This document shows positions 7,235 through 14,420 of a stretch of 34,339 nucleotides of DNA, piece after piece. The DNA comes from an uncultured Bacteroidales bacterium (lineage in GTDB: Bacteria; Bacteroidota; Bacteroidia; Bacteroidales; UBA932). The notes under the pieces are model-generated. The model saw only the letters and a program-made list of their open reading frames with translations. It had not been told where the DNA came from and searched no databases. Position 1 is the stretch's first letter. Each line of letters starts with the position of its first letter. The translations under genes were made by a program, and so were the position numbers. The stretch spans positions 1 through 34,339 of the forward strand of contig CAKUPC010000019.1 in NCBI GenBank assembly GCA_934675095.1, written 5' to 3'.

Positions 7235-8071
7235 ATGGAAGAATTCTGCCGCAATGATGACGATTCAAAAATTGCCACCGTCATTGCTATTCTTCGTTCT
7301 CCTGTTACAGACGGAAAGACTGTTCTTATAGTAGAAGGCGCAGATGATGTTTCTGTATATTCGAGATTTTTCAGCGCTCAATATGTAGAGTTGTACCCTG
7401 ATGGATGTTGTGATACGCATTGCCGCATATTGAAGTCATTGAACCCGAACTACAAGGCGCGGCTTGCTGCGATAAAGGATGCTGACTTTGATCGTCTGAA
7501 CGGGAAGAGGTCGAAATATGACAACTTGTTTCTGACTGATGGGCACGATTTGGAGAATATGATTCTCAGAGAGGGTATTCCCGCACTTGTAATTGGTGAA
7601 TACCGAAGTCGTTGCAATAACATAGACTTGCAGGAGATTCATCGTGGTCTTGAAATGATATCCTACTTGCGGTGGATGAATAATGACCGAGATTTGTGCC
7701 TAAACTTCAAGGCTCTCAGTTTGGCTACATACTGTGTCAGTCCCTATCGGATAGACTTTGAACGGTACTTGTCAGATTTGCTTCATGAAAGCAAGCGGGC
7801 GTCAGTATCTGTTACTCTCTCTGATGTTGAAGTTTTTGCAAAAAGTCATTATGTAAATGACATGAGCGACCTAACCAGAGGTCATGATTTGCTGGAGTGT
7901 ATCTATATAAGGGCAAAGGATGCATCGGCAGGAAATTTCCCAAAGAAGAAATTTTTTAAGAAAATAAGGGATGCATATTCTGTGGATATGTTTTCCAGGA
8001 CATCTTTGTGCCATGAGATATGTTCTTATAGGAACGACATGCTGATTTCCGACTGCGTGTCAAAGCGATAA
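7235..8071 (+). CDS. DUF4435 (TOPRIM-like) protein, candidate AriB-like effector
   Basis: This is a 278-aa protein from ATG 7235, which lies 4 nt after the ATPase stop. An in-frame ATG at 7196 would add 13 residues and overlap the ATPase. The N-terminal half has a TOPRIM-like layout: VLIVEGADDVSVY (E34), LAAIKDADFDRL (D82, D84, D86) and FLTDGHDLENM (D102, D105, E107), matching the E...D-x-D pattern of DUF4435 proteins. In PARIS systems the DUF4435 partner AriB is the toxic effector, a TOPRIM RNase acting on tRNA, released by AriA when a phage trigger is sensed. Pairing with the upstream ATPase supports the same logic here by inference. The C-terminal half is helical and Lys-rich (KKKFFKKIRDAY). 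Composition is AT-rich. Confidence 0.8.
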   Translation: MEEFCRNDDDSKIATVIAILRSPVTDGKTVLIVEGADDVSVYSRFFSAQYVELYPDGCCDTHCRILKSLNPNYKARLAAIKDADFDRLNGKRSKYDNLFLTDGHDLENMILREGIPALVIGEYRSRCNNIDLQEIHRGLEMISYLRWMNNDRDLCLNFKALSLATYCVSPYRIDFERYLSDLLHESKRASVSVTLSDVEVFAKSHYVNDMSDLTRGHDLLECIYIRAKDASAGNFPKKKFFKKIRDAYSVDMFSRTSLCHEICSYRNDMLISDCVSKR

Positions 8072-8176
8072 CTAATGATGCCGCGTTTGAAATCATAGAA
8101 ACATAGTCATATATGATGGAATCATCATTGAAGCCGCTTAGGGAACCATGCTCACGGATGTAACGTGGAGGCATGC
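8072..8176. other. Short convergent intergenic gap
   Basis: The DUF4435 gene and the minus-strand MBOAT gene converge on this 105-bp gap. The only structure seen is a small hairpin, ATGATG-GAAT-CATCAT (about 8113-8128), without a T-run. This is too weak to call a terminator. The base composition changes sharply here from AT-rich to GC-rich, marking the right border of the island. Confidence 0.4.
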
Positions 8177-9802
8177 TCAGAAATTGGCGTAGATGGGGAG
8201 GGCGGCGGAGGAGGCAGTGGAGAAGAAGGCTGCGTTGCACTGGAGGGCGAGCCAGATGGCGAGGGCTATCAGGAGTGCCTGGCCGGGGAGGCGGACGGAG
8301 GTGCAGAGGCGGTCGAGGCGGGGGAGAGCCGAGGATGGGATGGCATGGAGGAGAATTGCGGCGGCGAGGGCGGAGAATGCCGGGATGTTCGCGGCGAGGA
8401 CGGACGTGACGGCCTCCGGGGCGAAATTGCAGAAGATGCTGTGCAGCATCCGCGTGAAGGTGGCCCAGTCCGGACTGCGGAACATCAGCCAGCCGAATGC
8501 AACGGCGTTGAACGTCACGACTACGCCTATGGCACGTCTCCAGAAGGGGAGGCCGTTTCTCGTCGGGGCTGCTCCCGGGACGATGCGCATCCAGAGCTTG
8601 TGCAGGCAGAGCAGGACACCGTGCCAGAGCCCCCAGAGGACGAACATGATGCCCACTCCGTGCCACAGTCCGCCGAGCAGCATGGTCAGCAGCAGGTTGA
8701 GATAGGTGCGGACGGTGCCCCTGCGGTTGCCTCCGAGGGGGATGTAGAGGTAGTCGCGGAGCCATGACGAGAGGGTGATGTGCCAGCGGCGCCAGAACTC
8801 CGTGATGGTGGCGCTGTGGTAGGGCAGTCTGAAGTTCAGCGGCAGGCGGTAGCCCGTGAGCAGGGAGATGCCCGAGGCGAGGTCCGTGTAGCCGGAAAAG
8901 TCACAGTAGAGCTGGAAAGTGAAGGCGTATGCCGCCATGAGCGCGGTGAAGCCGTCTTCCCCAAGCGTGCCTGCGAAGGCCGGGGTCACGAACAGCTGCC
9001 CCATGAGCTTTGACAGTATGCAGAACTTCAGAATTCCCGAGACAATCAGCCGTGTGGCCTCTCCCATGTCCTCCCGCGTGACGGAAATGTCCTTCCGCTG
9101 CATCTGCGCGATGAAATCCGAGTTGCTGACAAGCGGCCCGAGAAACATCTTCGGGAAAAACGCGAGAAGAAGCAGATAGTCCGTGAACCGTCGCAGAGGA
9201 CGGATTTTTCCGTGATATGTGTCCGCGACATAGGAGATTGACTGGAAACAGAAGAACGAGATTCCTGCGGGGACGGCGATATGGCGAAGCGTTATATTGC
9301 CGTTGGAAAGCGCTCTGATGACGTCGCCGAAGACACCGTTCGCCTTGAAGAAAATGAGAATCGAGACATTTACCGCGACGCTGAGGGCGAGGAGCAGTCT
9401 GTTTCTCCGTGCCTGTCCGTCCGCGTGTTCGGCGGCGGATGCCTTTGTCCCGTCATTGCCCGGCGTATGGTGACAGGACACGTCCGCTTCGTGGAGCAAA
9501 GTGCCTCCGATTGCCCTCGCGATTAAAAAGTCCGAGACGGCAATGAACAGCAGCAGAAGTACATAGGTTCCAGCAAGCTTGTAGTAGAGGTAGAGTGAGA
9601 ACAGTGCGGTGAAAAGATTTCGTGCGGTGCGACGCCGGTGCAGAAGTCCGTGGACGAGCAGGAACAGCAGCAGGGCCGCGAGCATGAATGCGCTCGGAAT
9701 CTGGAGCGGAGCCGCCGGGTCATAGAGCATCGCCGAGGCAAGATGCTCCTTCCAGAGCGGACTGGGTTCCGGGAGACCGATGCTATGAAGGATGCCGTCC
9801 AT
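8177..9802 (-). CDS. MBOAT-family membrane O-acyltransferase (AlgI/DltB-like)
   Basis: This 541-aa protein has about ten or more membrane segments. The MBOAT core is clear: VPAGISFFCFQSISYVADTY (177-196), QLYCDFSGYTDLASG (297-311), FWRRWHITLSSWLRDYLYIP (337-356, H341) and LLGGLWHGVGIMFVLWGLWHG (376-396, with H381 the expected invariant active-site His). Family members take an acyl, usually acetyl, group from the cytoplasm and deliver it across the membrane to an extracytoplasmic polysaccharide, usually with an SGNH-fold partner. That partner is likely the gene just upstream on this strand, only 5 bp away. The N-terminus (1-60) is longer than in minimal AlgI proteins. The acceptor glycan is unknown; capsule or other surface polysaccharide is the natural guess. 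Confidence 0.93.
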   Translation of the reverse strand: MDGILHSIGLPEPSPLWKEHLASAMLYDPAAPLQIPSAFMLAALLLFLLVHGLLHRRRTARNLFTALFSLYLYYKLAGTYVLLLLFIAVSDFLIARAIGGTLLHEADVSCHHTPGNDGTKASAAEHADGQARRNRLLLALSVAVNVSILIFFKANGVFGDVIRALSNGNITLRHIAVPAGISFFCFQSISYVADTYHGKIRPLRRFTDYLLLLAFFPKMFLGPLVSNSDFIAQMQRKDISVTREDMGEATRLIVSGILKFCILSKLMGQLFVTPAFAGTLGEDGFTALMAAYAFTFQLYCDFSGYTDLASGISLLTGYRLPLNFRLPYHSATITEFWRRWHITLSSWLRDYLYIPLGGNRRGTVRTYLNLLLTMLLGGLWHGVGIMFVLWGLWHGVLLCLHKLWMRIVPGAAPTRNGLPFWRRAIGVVVTFNAVAFGWLMFRSPDWATFTRMLHSIFCNFAPEAVTSVLAANIPAFSALAAAILLHAIPSSALPRLDRLCTSVRLPGQALLIALAIWLALQCNAAFFSTASSAALPIYANF

Positions 9803-9807
9803 AATGT

Positions 9808-11310
9808 TCAGCGGATTGTCACTTCAGCCACCGTGGCGGATTCGCTGCTTTTCCCGTTTGCAGGATAGTCGCCCGCCTTCCCGACATTGCCGGACATGGC
9901 TTCTGTCCCTGCCCCGGCAATCCTCGAAACCCTGTCGAGGATCTCCGCCGTCCCGAACATGGAACTGTCGGCCTCCACGGTTTCAATCACTGACTCCTTC
10001 CTGCTTTCCCTGACCTTCCGCGCAATCATCTCCTCCCAGAATCCCGCCATTTCCTCGGCCAGAACCTTCCCGCCGGAGAACTTGAAGTGCACCCTGTCGG
10101 AGGCCATCCAGCCCTTGCTGACGAAGGTCTCAAGCCCGCCGTGCCTTTCCATGGCCTCGCAGGTGTCCCAGAACAGAGCACCCTGGCTGTCGGCGGCGGC
10201 CTTCTGGTGACGCGAGAGCGCAGGCGCGGAGTTTATGGAGGTGTAGGTGGTGTCCCCGTCCCGTTTCACGCCCCTGTCAGTCACGCCCATGACGACAATC
10301 TCGCTTTCCGGGAAGCTTATCTTCGCGTACTGAATCATATCCTCCAGCTGCTTCTGGTATTTCGTGTAGTTGCTCTTGTCCGGCTGCATAATGTTCAGGC
10401 CGTATTGGAGAACCACGGCGTCATATCCCATCATCCCGTCCATCTGCCTGTTGAGCGAAGCATTGCTGCGGAACATCGCGCTGCCGTTGTTGCTCCGGAT
10501 GGAAAAGTTGTCAATCTGCACCCCTCCCCGCGAAGACTCGAACGACGCCCCGTAGCAGACGAGGCTTCCTGACAGGACCTTGAGACCCAGCGTGTCCGTG
10601 TCAGCCACTACGACAATCTGCCTCAGTGCCGGTGCCCCCTTGACGACGAATGTCCTGCTCTGTCCTCCGTCAATCCGCAGTTCGAGCGAACAGTCAGCAT
10701 GGTTCATGAAAAATATGCGGCAGACATCGCTGCTGTCGAGGTGTCCGAATCCCCGGCCGCGTTCCCATGTCATCTCCGCGCCCTTGCCGCCGCAGGCCAT
10801 ATATCCGGAAAACAGGAAATTATCCCGGAATTTTTCAGGCACGCTCTTATATTTCAGTATTCCATATTTCTTCCATCCCTTTCCGCGGACCTTCGCCGTG
10901 TGGCGATAGACTCCGAACGGAAGTTCGCACGGAACGAATCCCGGCCCGCCTCCTCCGAACTTTGACTGGAGGTTTTCGCGGAGGTCTCCCACGAGGATGT
11001 CGCCTTCGATGAACGAATCTCCGAGAAATGCGATTCTGTAGGCATTGCCGAGAGAAATGCTGTCCGCGTTCCACCAGAACGAGGTCTCGACCGGCAGATT
11101 CCCGGAGGTGGTCTCCATCTGGCTGCACAGGCTCTCGAAGTCCGGGGTGAACTCATCGGACAGTTCCGCGTCGTCAAATTCAATCAGCCCCTGCCAGAGA
11201 TTGGCGCGCCCGAGCTGCACTCCGCCTATTTTTGCGGGCGACACGAGCGAAAATGCCGTCACTGCAATGACGACAAGTCCCGTGAGCGCAAATCCCCTCA
11301 ACGCATTCAT
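9808..11310 (-). CDS. SGNH/GDSL-fold periplasmic protein, likely acyltransferase partner of the MBOAT
   Basis: This 500-aa protein has one N-terminal hydrophobic segment (residues about 6-24, a signal anchor or signal peptide). Catalytic-type motifs are FLGDSFIEGD (S99), LQYGLNIMQ (301-309, the G-x-N-like block) and DRVHF (D405, H408). An inserted beta-rich domain (about 115-290) lies between the Ser block and the rest, as in AlgX/PatB-like and DUF459-like proteins. It ends 5 bp before the MBOAT start, so the two are almost certainly co-translated. The expected role is to accept acetyl groups exported by the MBOAT and transfer them to a periplasmic glycan. A role as plain esterase cannot be excluded. 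The final 60 residues are low-complexity (Ala/Ser/Gly-rich). Confidence 0.85.
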   Translation of the reverse strand: MNALRGFALTGLVVIAVTAFSLVSPAKIGGVQLGRANLWQGLIEFDDAELSDEFTPDFESLCSQMETTSGNLPVETSFWWNADSISLGNAYRIAFLGDSFIEGDILVGDLRENLQSKFGGGGPGFVPCELPFGVYRHTAKVRGKGWKKYGILKYKSVPEKFRDNFLFSGYMACGGKGAEMTWERGRGFGHLDSSDVCRIFFMNHADCSLELRIDGGQSRTFVVKGAPALRQIVVVADTDTLGLKVLSGSLVCYGASFESSRGGVQIDNFSIRSNNGSAMFRSNASLNRQMDGMMGYDAVVLQYGLNIMQPDKSNYTKYQKQLEDMIQYAKISFPESEIVVMGVTDRGVKRDGDTTYTSINSAPALSRHQKAAADSQGALFWDTCEAMERHGGLETFVSKGWMASDRVHFKFSGGKVLAEEMAGFWEEMIARKVRESRKESVIETVEADSSMFGTAEILDRVSRIAGAGTEAMSGNVGKAGDYPANGKSSESATVAEVTIR

Positions 11311-11326
11311 ACACCCTCAATGAGAT

Positions 11327-12442
11327 TTACCGGATGACCTTATCCTCCATTTCCCAGCCCGTGATGGTGGAAATGTAAGGTATTATGACGCTTGCCATCT
11401 TCCTGTGCCCGGAATAGTTCGGGTGCCAGCTTGCCCCGAGGTCGGAATCGTCATTGTGCACTCCGCGCGTAAAGCACATATCCCAGACATTGCCCAGTCC
11501 GCTTTTCCTGCAGGCCTCGTGGATGTAGGCGTAGATTCCGAGGTCGAGCTTCGCCGCGAGGCAGAGCACAGGAACATCCTCTCCGCAGCGGCTGCGAATC
11601 TTGTCCAGAAGTTTGATGTAGTTTTCGCAGAACACATCCATGGACGGCTGTCTGGATGTAGAGAAGTCGTTGTCTCCAAGATAGATGACCACAAGGTCGG
11701 GCTTCTTTTCCGCCGGTGGGCACGCAGGCTCGTCAAATTCGTCGAAGAGCCTGTCATACTTGTCCGGCATCGTGGTCCCGGGGATGTCCTTGCCATAGTC
11801 GTTGTAGTTGCGCGCTATTCCCCGTCCCGAGTGGCTGACGAGGCTGTAGTCGGCATCGAAGTAGCGTGAGACAATGGCCGCGTAGGTCAGGTTGCAGTTC
11901 TCGGTCTCCGGCTTGAAAGGATCTTTGTATGAAGGAGCTTCGGTGCCGTAGCCGCAGGTGTAGGAGTCTCCTATGAACTCGATGTAGCGTTCCCGCAGCG
12001 GTTCGGCCGGAAGCAGCTCTCCGTCCGTCTCGAAGGCGTGGAAAGTCGTGCGTCCCTGCTCTCCTTCCGTGCGCTTCTGTAGTGTCATGCAGTGCGTCCC
12101 CTTGCCGAGCCTTTCCGCGAGCACGATGGTCGTGTCCTTCCCGGCAGTCCTGATGACGAGGTCCGGAGTCTCTTCCGTGCCCTTGTCGAACCATACATTA
12201 TAGTAGTTTGCCTTGGTGTCCGAGCACCTGAGAGCGATGCCCGCCCCGTTGAACCTCACCCTGCACTGCACACCGGACCAGTCGAACGACACGTCGCCCC
12301 CGTCCCTGAGCACCCTTCCGACATAGGTGATCCTCGAATCGGATGCATCTGTCCATATCTTTGCTTTTTTCTCGGCCGCCGTGGCTCCGCTAGCCGCCGC
12401 AAGGCCGATGATAGCCGCCGCAATGGCGAATGTCTTTCTCAT
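11327..12442 (-). CDS. CE2-type acetyl esterase (SGNH hydrolase)
   Basis: This is a 371-aa secreted enzyme with a signal peptide (1-22, cut near TAAEKK). The architecture fits carbohydrate esterase family 2: an N-terminal jelly-roll (about 27-150) and a C-terminal SGNH domain. Motifs are IEFIGDSYTCGYG (S160), SHSGRGIARNY (203-213), VVIYLGDNDFST (G257, N259, D260) and LGASWHPNYSGHRKMA (H340). CE2 enzymes remove O-acetyl groups from xylan, mannan and other polysaccharides, and several use a Ser-His dyad without an Asp. This matches W-H-P here. It is first in a three-gene minus-strand run (16 bp to the next gene), and divergent from the PUL sigma factor across 129 bp. It may deacetylate PUL substrate or edit the polymer acetylated by its operon partners. 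Confidence 0.9.
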   Translation of the reverse strand: MRKTFAIAAAIIGLAAASGATAAEKKAKIWTDASDSRITYVGRVLRDGGDVSFDWSGVQCRVRFNGAGIALRCSDTKANYYNVWFDKGTEETPDLVIRTAGKDTTIVLAERLGKGTHCMTLQKRTEGEQGRTTFHAFETDGELLPAEPLRERYIEFIGDSYTCGYGTEAPSYKDPFKPETENCNLTYAAIVSRYFDADYSLVSHSGRGIARNYNDYGKDIPGTTMPDKYDRLFDEFDEPACPPAEKKPDLVVIYLGDNDFSTSRQPSMDVFCENYIKLLDKIRSRCGEDVPVLCLAAKLDLGIYAYIHEACRKSGLGNVWDMCFTRGVHNDDSDLGASWHPNYSGHRKMASVIIPYISTITGWEMEDKVIR

Positions 12443-12466
12443 GTTCCGTAAAATTTAAAATATTTA

Positions 12467-12474
12467 CAAAAATA
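12467..12474 (-). promoter_or_regulatory. Putative -7 box for the CE2-SGNH-MBOAT operon
   Basis: The plus-strand CAAAAATA reads TATTTTTG on the minus strand, an exact TAnnTTTG match. It lies about 25 bp upstream of the CE2 start codon. No clear -33 TTTG is seen at the expected distance. Confidence 0.35.
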
Positions 12475-12488
12475 AATAAAAATCTTGA

Positions 12489-12496
12489 TATATTTG
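12489..12496 (+). promoter_or_regulatory. Putative -7 box for the ECF sigma gene
   Basis: TATATTTG is an exact TAnnTTTG match in the 129-bp divergent region, about 75 bp before the sigma-factor ATG. The -33 element is poor (TTTA near 12463, spacing 22). Together with the minus-strand box at 12467-12474 it suggests closely spaced divergent promoters. Confidence 0.4.
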
Positions 12497-12571
12497 CGCG
12501 GAGTTCCGGTGGTGACGACGGATTCGGAGGATTTGGAATATGCGGTAAATATATGATATTCAATGGTATAA

Positions 12572-13144
12572 ATGGGGGCGGGTATAGGTCATACGCAGTT
12601 TGAGGAGATATATTCTCAGTACTACGCGCGGTTCGTGATAATTGCGCGGAGATATGTGCGTGACGCTGCCGTGGCCGAAGACCTGGTGATGGAGAGCTTC
12701 GCCTCGTTCTGGGAAAACCGGGAGAGGATAGCCTCGGAGACCAATCTTCCGGCATATATAGCCACCTCCGTCCGGAACAACTGCCTGAACTGGCTGAACG
12801 CGCAGGCCCTGCATCTTGCCAAGCAGCAGGACATCCACAGCCACCAGTCGCGCCTTGTCGCCTCGGGCATCCGTTCACTCAGAGCCTGCGACCCTCAGCG
12901 TCTGTTCACCGACGAGATACGCGCAATCGTCGAGCGGGAGATGCGCTCCATGCCGCAGGTCACCCGCCAGGTCTTCGAGCTCAGCCGGTTCTACGGAAAG
13001 ACCTACGCCGAAATCGCCGAAATCCTCGGTCTCTCCCGCCGCCGCGTCACCTCCGAGATGCAGCGCGCCCTCGCCATCATGAGGGATGCCCTGAAGGACT
13101 ATCTCCCGGCCTCCCTCATTCTCTGGCTTCTGAATGTCTCCTGA
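12572..13144 (+). CDS. ECF-type RNA polymerase sigma factor (Bacteroidetes PUL family)
   Basis: This 190-aa protein is of normal length for Bacteroidetes ECF sigma factors. The sigma-2 region (about 8-78) includes YARFVIIARRYVRDAAVAEDLV and FASFWENRE. The sigma-4 region (about 118-175) includes MPQVTRQVFELSRFYGKTYAEIAEILGLS in two stretches, with the helix-turn-helix at about 144-163. It is followed 200 bp later by a FecR anti-sigma gene and then an STN-domain SusC. In this arrangement, established in Bacteroides glycan loci, ligand binding at SusC is relayed through FecR to free the sigma factor, which then transcribes the PUL. It is therefore the likely local activator. ATG 12572 gives the expected N-terminus. 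Confidence 0.93.
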   Translation: MGAGIGHTQFEEIYSQYYARFVIIARRYVRDAAVAEDLVMESFASFWENRERIASETNLPAYIATSVRNNCLNWLNAQALHLAKQQDIHSHQSRLVASGIRSLRACDPQRLFTDEIRAIVEREMRSMPQVTRQVFELSRFYGKTYAEIAEILGLSRRRVTSEMQRALAIMRDALKDYLPASLILWLLNVS

Positions 13145-13343
13145 GCTCTTCAAAGCCTTGCAGAATCATCATCAGGACCCGCGTACAATCACTTGAGTTC
13201 CTTCTCTGGCATCAATCCGGCGCCGTAATCAAAATTTTTCAAAAAAGGACTGTAAGCCTCCCCGTTTCATTTGTTATATAAGCACCTCGGAGATATTGTG
13301 CAGTATTTTCGAGGATAGATTTCTTTTTGAAGAAAGAGTGTAC

Positions 13344-14399
13344 ATGGCGTACACGACTGATGAAAAAAGGAATATGGCCCGAAAATACAAACAATATATG
13401 GACAAGAACACGCTGATAGACTATATGCTCTGCCGGACGACCCGGCAGCAGGAAAAGGCCGTCCTTGACTGGCTTGACGAGAGCGAGGAGAACCGCAGGG
13501 AAATGGACTCGCTGGACGAGACCTTCAACGCCATGGTCCTTCATGCGCCTGTGGCTGCGGCTCAGGGAGACTCCCGAGAATATGCCGGGCAGAAAATGGC
13601 CGGCGGACGTGTCGGGGCGCAAGCCGAGGGGAACGGGACGGGAAAGACCGGAAAAGTCAGCCGCCTCGTGCTCCGCTATGCAGCCGTGGCGGCTGCCTGC
13701 GCGGCCCTTGTCTTCGGCGGGGGCTACCTCTACAGCTCCTGGAAGATTTCCCGTTTCGCGGAGCAGACCGTCGCCTTCAGCTCTCCTGCCGGACAGACGG
13801 TGAACCTTACCCTTCAGGACGGCACCAAGGTCTGGCTCGCCGGAGGCTCCACGCTTGAATACCCGGTTGCATTCGCGGGCGGGGAGCGCCGCGTCGCGCT
13901 TTCCGGAGAGGCCATGTTCGACGTCACCCACAGGGACGACAGGCAGCCTTTCGTGGTCGGCACCTTCGCCGGGGAGGTGGAAGTGCTCGGGACAAAGTTC
14001 GACGTGCTTGCCGAGAAGGAGACCGGTACGTTCTCCGCAGCCCTGCTCCGGGGAAAGGTCCGGGTGAGCGGCGAGGGCGGAAGCGTTGAGCTCGCGCCGG
14101 GACAGATTGCCGAGCTCCGGAACGGACGGCTGCACACGGAGGAAATGGCGAGCGCGGACGACTACCTGTGGATAGAGGGCATACTCTCCCTCAACACCCC
14201 GTCCTTCGCGAGACTCGCGGCGAGGCTTGAGAGGATATACGACGTGAGGATAATGACGGAGTCCTCCGAGCCGGTTGTCAAGAACAGGGGAAAAATCCGC
14301 ACCGCCGACGGCCTTGAACACGCCCTGCGCATAATCCTCGCCGGCACGGGCCACTCATTCGAGATAGACTACGAGACTAAACAGGTGCACATAAGGTAA
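13344..14399 (+). CDS. FecR-family anti-sigma factor
   Basis: This is a 351-aa inner-membrane protein. The N-terminal cytoplasmic part (1-105), which would hold the sigma factor, includes TLIDYMLCRTTRQQEKAVLDWL. One membrane helix lies at about 112-130 (LRYAAVAAACAALVFGGGYL). The periplasmic FecR domain (about 141-240) includes TVNLTLQDGTKVWLAGGS and LSGEAMFDVTH, and the C-terminal DUF4974 domain (about 268-351) includes VWIEGILSLNTPSFARLA-like sequence and HALRIILAGTGHSFEI. ATG 13344 is chosen; the open frame extends upstream to a TTG at 13296, and ATG 13374 is an alternative. The 199-bp gap before it is AT-rich and may carry its own promoter. It lies 21 bp upstream of SusC and is probably co-transcribed with it. 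Confidence 0.92.
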   Translation: MAYTTDEKRNMARKYKQYMDKNTLIDYMLCRTTRQQEKAVLDWLDESEENRREMDSLDETFNAMVLHAPVAAAQGDSREYAGQKMAGGRVGAQAEGNGTGKTGKVSRLVLRYAAVAAACAALVFGGGYLYSSWKISRFAEQTVAFSSPAGQTVNLTLQDGTKVWLAGGSTLEYPVAFAGGERRVALSGEAMFDVTHRDDRQPFVVGTFAGEVEVLGTKFDVLAEKETGTFSAALLRGKVRVSGEGGSVELAPGQIAELRNGRLHTEEMASADDYLWIEGILSLNTPSFARLAARLERIYDVRIMTESSEPVVKNRGKIRTADGLEHALRIILAGTGHSFEIDYETKQVHIR

Positions 14400-14420
14400 T
14401 ATTCAATAAACAACAAAACA

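Noticed and set aside
5393..8176. Integrase, attachment site or flanking direct repeats that would define a mobile element around the defence-like operon
   Set aside because: None was found by eye on either side, so the island is described by composition and the gene remnant only.
7956..8765. 269-codon minus-strand frame crossing the end of DUF4435 and the MBOAT gene
   Set aside because: It is frame-shifted relative to the MBOAT gene, Pro/Arg/His-rich like other GC-driven shadows, and overlaps the DUF4435 end. No domain was seen.
13239..14354. 371-codon minus-strand frame antisense to FecR
   Set aside because: FecR is well supported, and the antisense frame has no recognisable motif and runs through the promoter region.
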